Shown here: piece after piece, positions 34,251 to 45,043 of the stretch
Layout: every line of letters starts with the position of its first letter
Numbering within the stretch: the stretch's first letter is position 1
DNA from: Tragulus kanchil
Lineage: Eukaryota > Chordata > Mammalia > Artiodactyla > Tragulidae
DNA length: 64,000 nucleotides
NCBI GenBank assembly: GCA_022376925.1
Contig: JAIOJX010000027.1
Location: 17,997,471-18,061,470 of the forward strand
Direction of reading: 5' to 3'
Translations under genes and position numbers: made by a program
Notes under the pieces: generated by a model
Seen by the model: only the letters and a program-made list of their open reading frames with translations
Told to the model about the DNA's origin: nothing
The model's database searches: none

Positions 34251-35637
34251 CTCTTTGAAGCCTGTGTTACCCCGGGGGCCTGAGAGCTTAGACTTGGAGA
34301 CTGGCTGGGGCAAGCTAGGAATTTTCTTGTTTTTTTCTAGGAATGACATTGTAGCTCACTGTTTCCTTCCGAGAAAGGCCTGACTCCCTCGGTACAGGCT
34401 CAACCAGATTTTAAACGTAGAAACCGCACTCCTGTCAACAGAAAGTCTTATCCCCGCCACGCATCTCCCGAAGATCCTGGAACTGTGGCTTTGTGTTTGC
34501 TTATACATAGAATATGTGTTTCATAGGCTGTGAAAATGCCAACAGAAACGGCTTTTCTCACGTGGTCAGCCTACTCTTTTCGAAGACATGGGCCACCCTG
34601 CAGAGGCCAGGTGAGCTGCCTCTGCTGGCAAGCGTCTGTGCTGCGGCCTTTTCGTGACCTTGAGCAGGAGATTAGCTTCGCCTGAGTTTTACGTCCGTGT
34701 TCCCTACGGACGCCGAGGGGTCTTAGGAGCACACGCGGTGTCTGACATCCGTTTGACTCTGTCAGGGGTTGTCATGGGAGCCGAGGTGATATTGACTTGA
34801 GCAAGGTCCTTTGAGGAGAGGTGGTACAGAACTGGATGTGGCCGCCTGCTTCTATTTTCATGTCTCTCTGCTGTTTGCCAACAGGTTAAGTTTCTCCCAC
34901 CTCTTTGTCAGCATTTCCCAAGGTCTCTCTTCCTGCAGGGCAACTGGTGACACCAGAGGACCTGGGGCTTAACTGGTGGGAGGGAGGGCAACGGACATGC
35001 CAGAGACGCAAACTTTGGTGTCCACTTGCTGTAGCTGCAAGGCTTTATACTCTTGGCCTTTTAAAATTTATACTGGTGTATGGTGTTTTGGAAAGAGAAG
35101 GCTGCGTCTTTTAAAAACATATCCTGTATTTCTCAACTGCGAAAGAGCAGGAGAAGGTAACGGATGTTAAAGAAGTGTGGAAGCGGATGACATCCAATGG
35201 AATTGTAATGTATACAGACTCACAACAGCCCCAGCAAAATAGCCCGAGCAATCAAAGACTTTGATCGTAGGATAGCAACAATTTACTGATCTATCACTCC
35301 GATTCTATGTCCTTAGATTAGAATTGGGATTTGAAAACTCTGATTTGGTTTTATCCTTTACTAGATAATTCATTGCTGGGGAATGCATTTAAATCAAGTT
35401 TACAGTCTCAGGTTCCAAATTTGTAAATGAGCCCTCCAGAGCTATTTCCTGAGCCTAAGAATGACTACATACCCTCATTTTCTGAAAGGAGACACCAAGA
35501 TCCTTGTAAAGACCAAGAGTGCGTTGAAGCTCTCCGGGCTTGAGTACCTGCTGGCACACATTCGCACACCCACAGCTGCTTCCTTTCTTCATTCTTCCCA
35601 ATCAGTTTGTTCTTTTCTCCTTCGTCTAAAGTTTGAA
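34251..35637. other. Unique non-coding DNA
   Basis: The longest stretch in the window without a recognised repeat or duplication. Small frames (60-96 codons) are scattered on both strands. None shows a recognisable domain or a flanking splice pattern I would defend. Confidence 0.5.
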
Positions 35638-35760
35638 TTCTTAACATGTGCCAAGTCCTGTGCAGAACAGGTTGCCTGGCTTGTCCCAGAAATGCTTGGA
35701 GATGGACACTGTCTGTATTCCCATTTTACAGACAAGACACCCGAGGCGTAGCATGGCGAC
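35638..35760 (+). mobile_element. MIR SINE fragment
   Basis: 'acatgtgccaagtcctgtgc' and 'tattcccattttacagacaa' match the 3' half of an MIR, which normally reads 'tatgtgccaggcactg' and 'cccattttacagatgagg'. Confidence 0.7.
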
Positions 35761-36489
35761 ACGGTTAATAGTTGAAGGCTGTTTTCTGAAGCTGTGCTTT
35801 CACTGCCCTCCAGCCATCCCTCCCAACAAGAAAATTAGCAACCCATCCTCCGTTAGCTGCATTTAGTTTAATTATAAGCTGCATTTTTTAAAAAATGGGT
35901 ATTTTAAGAAATTGTTTTAAAATGCTTTCCATTTATTTACCTGTGGAAAAGTGGATTTTTATCCATCATCTCCCAGTGGATAGTTAGGTAGATATGTAGA
36001 TTTATAGATCTACAGCTCTATAGAGCCTTCTGAAAATCATTGATTACCTCCAAAGTAATTAAAAATTAAGTACCATGGATGAGGGGGTAATATGCTGAAG
36101 TTTCACATGTGTTTCTATTACCCAAGCAAAAGCAATTGAAAATCTGATCAGACAATAAGAACAAAACAAAAGTATTCTCCCAGACGAATGTTGGTTTTCC
36201 AGTAGATAAGAAATTACTTCGTATAATTTCTATGCAACCATCAATAAAATGTTCTTAGTCACATTTTTTTCTATTTTTTGCAACTTAAGTGTCATTAACA
36301 ATTCAATTCGGTGATCAATGAACAGTTCAGTTCTGTGATCAATTCATTTCATTTAATTCTTTGAGCTTGAGTCATGTGTGCTTGCCCTTAAACAGAGAAG
36401 AGTTTTGCTTAAGTGCCTTGGCATTTACCATCCTATGAATGAATGCATGCCTTATTAAATGTCGCTCAAAAAATTGAAGCTTCTAACTT
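35761..36489. other. AT-rich unique DNA
   Basis: Low-complexity AT-rich sequence. Nothing is recognised. Confidence 0.5.
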
Positions 36490-36835
36490 ACAAAATGCGA
36501 CTTGATAGGCTGGATTTCGGAGGCCCTTCCCCGCAGCACGCCTGTCACAGGACAGAAGGGCTCTGCTGGGTTTCCTGAGAGACGTAGCGAAGCTCTCGGG
36601 GCTGCTCCTCCACGCTCTGGGTGCGAGTTCACTCCACTGGTTCACTTACTGTTCCAGCTGTCCGGTCACCCGCCAGTCGTGGCAACATATAGAGAGTTAG
36701 GGGAGCAAAGAAAGGCATTTCAGCAGACACAAGACCAGTTCTACCAGCCTATTAGATTCCAGGAGCCCCAGCTGCACCTCACTCTGATCAAACAGTGGGC
36801 ACGGCAGATGCCATCTTAGCCATCCAAGCATTCTT
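36490..36835 (+). other. Unrecognised 105-codon frame in unique DNA
   Basis: A plus-strand frame at 36502-36819 stands alone in an otherwise AT-rich neighbourhood. Its second half is rich in Q, R and L and reads like ordinary protein, but I recognise no family. There is no Kozak-like context or poly-A signal that would settle it. It could be a chance frame or a fragment of an old repeat. Confidence 0.25.
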
Positions 36836-37134
36836 TTAAAACTCAGATGGAAGTTCGTTCAGGTTTCTGTTTGATCATTGAATCATCCTTTTTGTGGCCA
36901 GCTGGAGCTTTGGGCTATCCTATAGAAGCAATTTTTGGATATATCATTCTGAGGCCACGATAGACATCCTGCTCGACTGAGTAACTTGTTTATCTGTTTC
37001 ATCTTTAAAATACTTGATCACACAGCCCTCAGCATGCATAGCCTCTGTTGTGCCTAATACACGCTTGTCAGATACTCTCTAGGCAGGAAACACAAATTCC
37101 TGTCGGCTCATCCTGAGCAGCACTCGGCCCAATG
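36836..37134. other. Unique non-coding DNA
   Basis: Nothing is recognised. Confidence 0.5.
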
Positions 37135-37330
37135 GTTAAGACTCTGGGCTCGAGGATTTTGCTGTCCAGACTTGGATGCTGGATTTGCCACTAGCCCTTT
37201 GTCCGGGTACAAGATCATGAAAGTGCTCTAAGCCACGGTTGACTCATTTCTGAAGAGGGTTTGTTGTGAGGATTAAAGTATACAAGGTGGATAAGGCTCT
37301 GAGTACCAAGCGAGGCCCTTGCTAATCTCT
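37135..37330 (+). mobile_element. MIR SINE
   Basis: 'gactctgggctcgaggattt', 'ggatttgccactagccc', 'tgactcatttctgaagag' and 'ttgttgtgaggattaaagt' follow the MIR order from head to 3' part. Confidence 0.72.
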
Positions 37331-37434
37331 GTGTACGTGTGAACTCTTATTTTTGTGGTTGATGTTCTCCTCCAACATCCAGTTTTAATGAGAAGCAATT
37401 TCCCAGACATGGTATAATTTTAAGGCATAGAGCT

Positions 37435-37565
37435 TGCTGGTTTAAGGCATATGGTATGCACATGTATACACATATCACGCTTCATTCCCCCATTCATCTT
37501 TCAGTGAGCATTTGGGCTGTTTCCTTGTCTTGGCTGTTGTAACTAGTACTGCTATGAACATAGGT
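37435..37565 (-). mobile_element. L1 3' UTR fragment, minus strand
   Basis: 'cattcatctttcagtgagca' and 'gttgtaactagtactgctat' correspond to the reverse-complement L1 section reading 'ccattcatctgttgatgg...agtgctgcaatgaaca'. Confidence 0.6.
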
Positions 37566-38178
37566 AAGTCTTCAGGTTCTTAATTTGAGATCTTAAATAG
37601 TCAGGTTTATAAAGGATTCTTCTGTACGTGGGAGAATAATCTGCGGTGCCTTCTACAGTTTTCTTTAGGCCAGTGCCATGAACTTGACCGTGCTTGCACT
37701 GACTTAAGTGACAGGTGTCAGGATCTTGAAACTGAACTCCAAGCTGGAGTGTATTGGCTGAGAAGAAATGTTTGCTGAGGCAGCATGGATTAAAATCATG
37801 CCTTGCCATGGTCACAGAGGAGGAAATTGCTCATTGTGTGACATTTCTTCCTCAGGAAATGGGATGTAAAGGCCTTTTGCGTTTATGTAATTTACAAGTC
37901 GGGTAATGACTTTATCTCATCCTGAGTAATCTCTTAAAATACTAGAACGCCCTTCTTGGTTTTTCCTTCTGCTACTCCCTCCTAATTCTCGCTTTTGTCT
38001 TGGACTCTAAATATGTAAAGCAATTAGAAATGATTTTTTTAAAAGGATTTACACAGGGTTTTTTTCCCCTTATAATTTCTTCCCATTTCTCACCAGGAAA
38101 GTGTCTGTCTGTCGAAACCTCGCTAAAATGTTTCTACTGGGAAGGCTTCCTTCATCCCTTCTTGCCTACAGAAACTAG
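37566..38178. other. Unique non-coding DNA
   Basis: Nothing is recognised. A frame of 87 codons (minus) is isolated. Confidence 0.5.
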
Positions 38179-38327
38179 AAAGCCCATCAGAGTTACTTTG
38201 AATTCCTAGAAACCAGGGCCATACTTGAGTCTGGAAATGGAAAACTTGTGTCTATCAGTGGACTAACAGCGGCTGGTGAGCCACTACAGTGTCAAGGTTA
38301 CATCAGTGAACTTTTGCTGTAGAATAT

Positions 38328-38510
38328 TATCCTAGTAGCTCAGCTGCTGAAGAACCTGCCTGCCAGGCGGGAGGCCCCGGGTTGATTCCTGGGGGGGAAG
38401 AGCCCCTGGAGAAGGTGTAGGCTGCCCACTCCAGGGTTCTTGCCTTGAGAATCCCATGGTCTGTCCATGGGTCACAGCGAGTCGGACACGACCGGACTTC
38501 ACCTTCGCTT
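38328..38510 (+). mobile_element. Bov-tA SINE, diverged head (D11 copy A)
   Basis: 'cctagtagctcagctgctga', 'agaacctgcctgccaggc', 'actccagggttcttgcctt' and 'gtcggacacgaccggacttc' are Bov-tA in order. A GGGGGGG run replaces the usual 'gggtc'. Confidence 0.88.
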
Positions 38511-38989
38511 CCATTATCCTGATCATTTGCTGGCTTTTCCCCAGTATGATTAATATTAACTTGATTTTGCTCATTTAATGTTTATAAAGATTCTTGCAAT
38601 GATGAGATCTGACAACTTTAGAGAAATTTTTCTTCTATTGAAGAACAATTAAAAACACTATTCTGAAATATTCTTGTGGCACAAATAAATATTGGATCTA
38701 CTCAAAGTGGAACTGCTTATCTCAAACTAATAAAAGAATTCTGGTGTTCAGCTGACTGGGCCATGACTCAGTCTGTAACAGACTGAATCCTACCTTCTAC
38801 TTAAACTGAATGTGACCTGAGTCATTACAAACTAGTATTTATCACTCTATGACCAATGGTGGCTCATGTTTATTCACGATATTATCTACCTTTCACCCTA
38901 GTTTAAATTTTCAAAAAGTGGCTTTGACCTATCACTCATATAATTTTGCATATTCCCAGTGCAAAACAGATCTGTTTGACTCTTTAATG

Positions 38990-39266
38990 ACATTTTATTT
39001 TTTGTATATTTTTTATTTATTGCTTTTGGCTATGTTGGGTGTTTATTGCTGAGAGGGTTTTTCTCTCCTTGCTGTGAGTGGGGCTTCTCTCTAGTTTCAG
39101 TGCTTGGGCTTCTTGCAGCGACTTCTCTTATGGCACATGCGCTTCAGGAGTTGCAGTGTGTGGGCTCAGTCGTCTCAGCTTCTGGGCTCTAGAGCATATG
39201 CTCAATAGTTGTGGCACACGGACTTCGTTGCTGGTGGCATGTGGGCTCTTCCTGGATCGGGGTCTA
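38990..39266 (-). mobile_element. CHR-type SINE, minus strand, truncated by D11 join
   Basis: 'tttatttattgcttttggct', 'agtggggcttctctctagtt' and 'tatgctcaatagttgtggca' are the reverse-complement body of a CHR-1-like SINE. The head (which would follow on the plus strand) is missing here and present at 40381-40440. Confidence 0.85.
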
Positions 39267-39440
39267 CTGGGAAGGTTTTACCTTTGTGAATAAAGCCCAT
39301 CAGAGTTACTTTGAATTCCTAGAAACCAGGGCCATACTTGAGTCTGGAAATGGAAAACTTGTGTCTATCAGTGGACTAACAGCGGCTGGTGAGCCACTAC
39401 AGTGTCAAGGTTACATCAGTGAACTTTTGCTGTAGAATAT

Positions 39441-39623
39441 TATCCTAGTAGCTCAGCTGCTGAAGAACCTGCCTGCCAGGCGGGAGACCCCGGGTTGATT
39501 CCTGGGGGGGAAGAGCCCCTGGAGAAGGTGTAGGCTGCCCACTCCAGGGTTCTTGCCTTGAGAATCCCATGGTCTGTCCATGGGTCACAGCGAGTCGGAC
39601 ACGACCGGACTTCACCTTCGCTT
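39441..39623 (+). mobile_element. Bov-tA SINE (D11 copy B)
   Basis: Copy of the element at 38328-38510, offset 1113. Confidence 0.88.
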
Positions 39624-40103
39624 CCATTATCCTGATCATTTGCTGGCTTTTCCCCAGTATGATTAATATTAACTTGATTTTGCTCATTTAATGTTTATAA
39701 AGATTCTTGCAATGATGAGATCTGACAACTTTAGAGAAATTTTTCTTCTATTGAAGAACAATTAAAAACACTATTCTGAAATATTCTTGTGGCACAAATA
39801 AATATTGGATCTACTCAAAGTGGAACTGCTTATCTCAAACTAATAAAAGAATTCTGGTGTTCAGCTGACCTGGGCCATGACTCAGTCTGTAACAGACTGA
39901 ATCCTACCTTCTACTTAAACTGAATGTGACCTGAGTCATTACAAACTAGTATTTATCACTCTATGACCAATGGTGGCTCATGTTTATTCACGATATTATC
40001 TACCTTTCACCCTAGTTTAAATTTTCAAAAAGTGGCTTTGACCTATCACTCATATAATTTTGCATATTCCCAGTGCAAAACAGATCTGTTTGACTCTTTA
40101 ATG

Positions 40104-40440
40104 ACATTTTATTTTTTGTATATTTTTTATTTATTGCTTTTGGCTATGTTGGGTGTTTATTGCTGAGAGGGTTTTTCTCTCCTTGCTGTGAGTGGGGCTT
40201 CTCTCTAGTTTCAGTGCTTGGGCTTCTTGCAGCGACTTCTCTTATGGCACATGCGCTTCAGGAGTTGCAGTGTGTGGGCTCAGTCGTCTCAGCTTCTGGG
40301 CTCTAGAGCATATGCTCAATAGTTGTGGCACACGGACTTCGTTGCTGGTGGCATGTGGGCTCTTCCTGGATCGGGGTCTAGCCCAGGTCTCCTGCAGTGG
40401 CAGGCGGACTCTTTGCCACCGAGCTACCAGGAAAGTCCTT
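40104..40440 (-). mobile_element. CHR-type SINE, minus strand, full length
   Basis: The same element as at 38990-39266, here completed by 'aggtctcctgcagtggcagg', 'cggactctttgccaccgag' and the reverse-complement head 'ctaccaggaaagtcc'. Confidence 0.9.
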
Positions 40441-41284
40441 CAGTGACATTTTAAGTTCCCTCGTTAGGAGTTAGTCAGCTTCACCTAAACACTGGGAGAT
40501 AGAATAGGGTGAAAGGTCACCATACAAAAATAGATATTTATTTACTAATTAATTTCTGTAAAACATTCTGTTCCAAAGCAAACCTTCAGTATAATAAAAT
40601 CATTTGGGGAAGAAAAACATCTACTGCTAGCTTGCACTTGGCCAGTGACCATGAATCTTAATATTATATTCTCCCAGAAACCAAAAAAACAACAATGATC
40701 TCAGAAAGGCCTGTTGTTTTGGCAAGCAGTGAAATGCAATTGCATATCTACATGTTGAGTAGCAGTTGGTACTTTATAAGTGGTTAATGCTGGTATGATT
40801 CCAAAGGGCATTAGAAATATTAGTTGGTAGTGCATTACAAGTCAGCAGTTCTGCACCTAACCAAGAGTTGGGCAGCATTCATAGGGAATATTTATGATGT
40901 AGCCAGGCACTTGAGAATGTTTCTGGAAGCAAAACGAGATGATGATGAGGGAAACAATGGAATGAACCGTATGCCAAAAAATAGGGATAAAGGAAAACTA
41001 CTCACTGGAAAAACAAACTCATGTGGGCCAAGAAGACGTTCCCAACCATCTTTATACCTATAGGATTTTAAGGTATATTTTGTTTTTCTTAAAACCTGTT
41101 TGGATTTGGAGAAAATCCAAATGGCATTAACAATGGCTATGAAAGTAGTAAAGTCTAGTTGATACTTGATCATGTTTTTCCTCCAGTTTCTCACTGTGGA
41201 ATTCGGCTATAGACACACTCAGGCACACACGCATGTATATATGTGTCTGCAGAGAGTGAATACCTGTGCCATTCCATGATCTTC
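40441..41284. other. AT-rich unique DNA
   Basis: No gene or named repeat is recognised. Opposed frames of 79 and 100 codons overlap around 40824-41194. Confidence 0.5.
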
Positions 41285-41600
41285 TATCTTTAATTTTTAA
41301 AATATTCTTTTGTCATTTATTTTCATTGGAGTATAATTGCTGTATAATGTGGTGTTCATATCTACTGTACAGCAAAGTGAATCAGCTCTGTGTATACATA
41401 TGTCCTCTCCCTTTCGAATTTCCTTCCCAGTTAGGTCACCGCAGAGCACCCAGAGGGGACGTGCATACACAAGGACACGCTACACAGTGGCTTTTCATTA
41501 GGTGTCTCTTTTATACACAGTATCAGTGTGTGCGTGTCGAGTCCTATCTCCCAATTCATCCAGCCCCCTTCTCCTATGCATCTTTATTTATCAAAGTTGT
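41285..41600 (-). mobile_element. L1 3' end, minus strand
   Basis: 'tcattggagtataattgctg', 'ctgtacagcaaagtgaatca' and 'gctctgtgtatacatatgtc' are the reverse-complement L1 terminal landmarks. The match fades after about 41600. Confidence 0.8.
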
Positions 41601-41895
41601 ACTCTGTTCTATAAACTGCAATTCAAGGCCGATCACGTTGGAAGACTGACAAATTGATTTGATTAGGTTTATGCTGAGAAATATTTTTGAGGGTCTATCA
41701 TCGTTCGTCAGATGCTTCATAAGGGAGACATTTTCATTCAATGAAAGTAAATTCAGAGTGAAGTAGGGCTGCGGTGGTCTGCGTCTTAATTTGGGAGGCG
41801 GGTCCCTGCGTGGTCCTCCTTGAATGGCAGGTGGAAGACGACCAGCAGCGAGAGCCTTTGAGACCAAAGCTTTGACTCCCAGCCGCACCTTCGCC
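41601..41895. other. Unique non-coding DNA
   Basis: Nothing is recognised. Overlapping minus-strand frames of 69-104 codons. Confidence 0.45.
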
Positions 41896-41944
41896 CTGTG
41901 GCGGACGAGGAGCCATCACGGCATGTCCAGGAAGTACAGACACA

Positions 41945-42145
41945 TTTGAGTGGTCTGGATTTCAGACCTGGCCCTGCCACTTGTTCGAAATGTAAAGTTG
42001 GATATGTCATTTAATGTCTCTTCCATTTCCCTATCCATGAAATGAGCCCAGCAATCTGTCCTGAGGTCAAAGCGAGGGAATGCAGGTAAAGCACTGAGCC
42101 CGACACCTGCCGTGAAGAAAGCCTTCAATAATGCAAGCAGCTGTT
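41945..42145 (+). mobile_element. MIR SINE (D12 copy A)
   Basis: 'ctggatttcagacctggccc', 'tgccacttgttcgaaatgta', 'atccatgaaatgagcccag' and 'gaagaaagccttcaataatg' give the MIR order with strong divergence. The copy in B (43085-43230) lacks the first 70 or so bases. Confidence 0.72.
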
Positions 42146-42244
42146 ATCACTCCAGTTTGACTGGATACTGCCTATCCCCAAAGATTAGAAGAATGACATT
42201 CCCAAATGCCAGCTGCCTAAAAGCAGAGTTCTTCTCAACTTTAT

Positions 42245-42350
42245 GCTGAAGAGTATGTCTTTGTCTTTCTCTTTGTGACTGACTTCACTCAGTATGGTAA
42301 CCTCTGGCTGCGTCCATGGTGCTACAAAGAGTGTCATTTAGTTCTTATCC
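42245..42350 (-). mobile_element. L1 3' UTR fragment, minus strand (D12 copy A)
   Basis: 'tctttgtgactgacttcact', 'cagtatggtaacctctggc' and 'gcgtccatggtgctacaaa' are reverse-complement L1 3' UTR. The copy in B lies at 43330-43435. Confidence 0.75.
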
Positions 42351-42394
42351 CCAAGAAGTAGACAAATTCTGTGTGATATAATTTTTATAGGCAT

Positions 42395-42641
42395 TTTTGG
42401 GGGGCCACTTCTATTAGTCTTTCATTTATCTCATCCTTGTTCTTTGGCCTGTGTGGGCCTCCCATCACAGTGGCCTCTCTTGCTGGCTCTGGGCGCATGC
42501 GCTCCAGAGCTCTGGCTCAGTAGTTGGACACATCGATCCAGCTGCTCCGCGGGACGTGGGATCTTCCCAGACCAGGGATTGAACTGGTGGCCCTTGCACT
42601 GCAAGGCAGTGTCTTTACCCACTGGACCACCAGGGAAGCCC
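42395..42641 (-). mobile_element. CHR-type SINE, minus strand (D12 copy A)
   Basis: 'ccttgttctttggcctgtgt', 'gctctgggcgcatgcgctcc', 'cttgcactgcaaggcagtg' and the closing 'accaccagggaagcccc' are a complete reverse-complement CHR-2-like SINE. It sits between minus- and plus-strand L1 fragments. Confidence 0.9.
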
Positions 42642-42644
42642 CAT

Positions 42645-43044
42645 ATATGAAATTTAAAATACAACACAAGCGAACCTATGAAACAGAAATAAAATCATGG
42701 ACATAGAGAACAGGTTGATGTTCCCAAAGGAGATGGACCATGGGTTTGAGGGAGGGATAGAGTGGGAGATTGGGGTTATAAGATACAAGTTTTTACATGT
42801 AGACTGGATAAACAAGGCCCCAATGGATCAGAAGGTAAAGAATCCGCCTGCAGTGCAGGAGACCTGGGCTTTATCCCTGGGTTGGGAAAATTCCTTGGAG
42901 GAGGAAATGACAACTCACTCCAGTATTCTTGCCTGGAGAATGTCATGGACAGAGGAGCTTGGAGCCCATAAGGTCACAAAGAGTTAGACACAACTGGGTG
43001 ACTGAGCACACGTACACTATATAGCATAGAGAGCTATCAATATC
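42645..43044 (+). mobile_element. L1 3' UTR split by a Bov-tA (D12 copy A)
   Basis: The left part (to about 42821) shows 'cctatgaaacagaaataaaa', 'catggacatagagaacaggt' and 'agtttttacatgtagactgg'. The right part resumes at about 43013 with 'actatatagcatagagagct'. Copy A is cut at 43044; copy B carries the rest. Confidence 0.85.
42822..43012 (+). mobile_element. Bov-tA SINE nested in L1 (D12 copy A)
   Basis: 'gatcagaaggtaaagaatcc', 'tgcagtgcaggagacctggg', 'gacaactcactccagtattc' and 'gagttagacacaactgggtg' define the SINE. It interrupts the L1 3' UTR between its 'caaggcccc' and 'ctatatagca' parts. The GGGCTTCCC head is degraded. Confidence 0.88.
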
Positions 43045-43479
43045 AGCGACCTGTGGCGGACGAGAGCCATCGCATGGTAACACTGAGCTTTTCATTTAAT
43101 GTCTCTTCCATTTCCCTATCCATGAAATGAGCCCAGCAATCTGTCCTGAGGTCAAAGCGAGGGAATGCAGGTAAAGCACTGAGCCCGACACCTGCCGTGA
43201 AGAAAGCCTTCAATAATGCAAGCAGCTGTTATCACTCCAGTTTGACTGGATACTGCCTATCCCCAAAGATTAGAAGAATGACATTCCCAAATGCCAGCTG
43301 CCTAAAAGCAGAGTTCTTCTCAACTTTATGCTGAAGAGTATGTCTTTGTCTTTCTCTTTGTGACTGACTTCACTCAGTATGGTAACCTCTGGCTGCGTCC
43401 ATGGTGCTACAAAGAGTGTCATTTAGTTCTTATCCCCAAGAAGTAGACAAATTCTGTGTGATATAATTTTTATAGGCAT

Positions 43480-43726
43480 TTTTGGGGGGCCACTTCTATT
43501 AGTCTTTCATTTATCTCATCCTTGTTCTTTGGCCTGTGTGGGCCTCCCATCACAGTGGCCTCTCTTGCTGGCTCTGGGCGCATGCGCTCCAGAGCTCTGG
43601 CTCAGTAGTTGGACACATCGATCCAGCTGCTCCGCGGGACGTGGGATCTTCCCAGACCAGGGATTGAACTGGTGGCCCTTGCACTGCAAGGCAGTGTCTT
43701 TACCCACTGGACCACCAGGGAAGCCC
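43480..43726 (-). mobile_element. CHR-type SINE, minus strand (D12 copy B)
   Basis: Copy of the element at 42395-42641, offset 1085. Confidence 0.9.
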
Positions 43727-43729
43727 CAT

Positions 43730-44205
43730 ATATGAAATTTAAAATACAACACAAGCGAACCTATGAAACAGAAATAAAATCATGGACATAGAGAACAGGT
43801 TGATGTTCCCAAAGGAGATGGACCATGGGTTTGAGGGAGGGATAGAGTGGGAGATTGGGGTTATAAGATACAAGTTTTTACATGTAGACTGGATAAACAA
43901 GGCCCCAATGGATCAGAAGGTAAAGAATCCGCCTGCAGTGCAGGAGACCTGGGCTTTATCCCTGGGTTGGGAAAATTCCTTGGAGGAGGAAATGACAACT
44001 CACTCCAGTATTCTTGCCTGGAGAATGTCATGGACAGAGGAGCTTGGAGCCCATAAGGTCACAAAGAGTTAGACACAACTGGGTGACTGAGCACACGTAC
44101 ACTATATAGCATAGAGAGCTATCAATATCTTGAGGCAATATACCTTGCTGTACAGCAAAAATTAATACAACAATGTAAACCAATTATACTTCAATAAAAA
44201 TTGAT
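43730..44205 (+). mobile_element. L1 3' end with nested Bov-tA, complete tail
   Basis: The L1 tail finishes through 'cttgctgtacagcaaaaatt', 'caacaatgtaaaccaatta' and 'tacttcaataaaaattg'. The nested Bov-tA is at 43907-44097. This copy shows what the truncated copy A looked like before the join. Confidence 0.88.
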
Positions 44206-44478
44206 CATAAAAAAGTTGTTGAAAGAGTATGTCTATTTCTTAACTAAGTGCTATCTCCTCCCACTCTGAATGAGATGGGTTAATTAAACCTCTTGCAATC
44301 AGATTACACAAATCCATCAGTTCATGTTATATTTGCTATATAGTCCTTTGGCAAACATAATTTCTACAGTATTTTCTTGGTGGTTAATAGCGATTTACTC
44401 CTAGAACTGAAATTCTTTCTTTACTCTGTCTCTTGTGAGTCCTGGCCAGGCAAACCAGGGCTTCACACACGCTTTCAG

Positions 44479-44510
<32 letters not shown>

Positions 44511-44694
44511 TTCCATACCACTGATTACTGCTTACGCTGGAAAGCCCACAATTTAATTATTGGATTAACCACACTAATCATCTCCTTGAACCAGCTGTCC
44601 AATTGCCAAATTGTACCAACAGAGATTCTAACATTTAGCTTGTGGAGAAATTCTAAGTCATTACAAGCAATTAGCAGGAAGCAGTATAGCAATG
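44206..44694. other. Unique DNA with an A27 run
   Basis: An uninterrupted A run lies at 44479-44505. It follows sequence with no recognised SINE or LINE, so its source is unclear. The rest is unremarkable. Confidence 0.7.
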
Positions 44695-44815
44695 ACTAAA
44701 GATTTATTTTGGACTCAGACTCTCTGAACTGAAATTCTGGCTGGCTGTTGCTGTGGTATTTTGAGCATGTTATTGTACCTTTCTGTATTGGCTTCTATTT
44801 CATTTTTTTTAATCT
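44695..44815 (+). mobile_element. MIR SINE fragment (D13 copy A)
   Basis: 'tggactcagactctctgaac', 'tgaaattctggctggctg' and 'gagcatgttattgtaccttt' resemble a diverged MIR head and centre. It is interrupted downstream by a Bov-tA. Confidence 0.6.
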
Positions 44816-44829
44816 TGTACAATTACTGA

Positions 44830-45043
44830 AATGTATAGTGTTAGTTGCTCAGTCCTGTTCAGCTCTTTGCGATCCCAGGGACTGTAGCCTGCCAGGCTCC
44901 TCTGTCTGTGGAATTCTCCAGGTAAGATTACTGGAGTGGGTGTCATTTCTTTCTCTAGGGGGGTCTTCCTAACTCAAGGATTGAACCCAGGTCTCCCGCA
45001 CTGTGGGCAGATTCTTTGTCACATGAGCCACCAGGGAAGCCTG
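44830..45043 (-). mobile_element. BovA2/Bov-tA SINE, minus strand (D13 copy A)
   Basis: 'gttagttgctcagtcctgtt', 'gactgtagcctgccaggctc', 'attgaacccaggtctcccgc' and 'gagccaccagggaagcct' give the reverse-complement SINE in full. Confidence 0.93.

Larger units (their letters stand above)
38179..40380. repeat. Direct duplication D11 (two copies of about 1.09 kb)
   Basis: Copy A is 38179-39266 and copy B 39292-40380, offset 1113-1114. The 25 bases between them (39267-39291) are a corrupted version of the sequence just before copy A: both share CTACTGGGAAGG, then diverge. One substitution lies inside the unit (GGAGGCCCC at about 38370 against GGAGACCCC at about 39483), plus a C-run indel near 38757/39870. 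Copy A is cut in the middle of a CHR SINE. Confidence 0.94.
41896..44129. repeat. Direct duplication D12 (two copies of about 1.08-1.15 kb)
   Basis: Copy A is 41896-43044 and copy B 43051-44129. The first 14 bases of B (CTGTGGCGGACGAG) match 41896-41909. B then loses about 70 bases and carries garbled text to 43092, after which the match is clean at offset 1085. This is the clearest corrupted leading edge among the pairs. The unit holds MIR, CHR, L1 and Bov-tA pieces. Confidence 0.94.

Noticed and set aside
34251..35637. Host exons in the longest unique interval
   Set aside because: Small open frames on both strands lack recognisable protein content or a consistent splice-site pattern.
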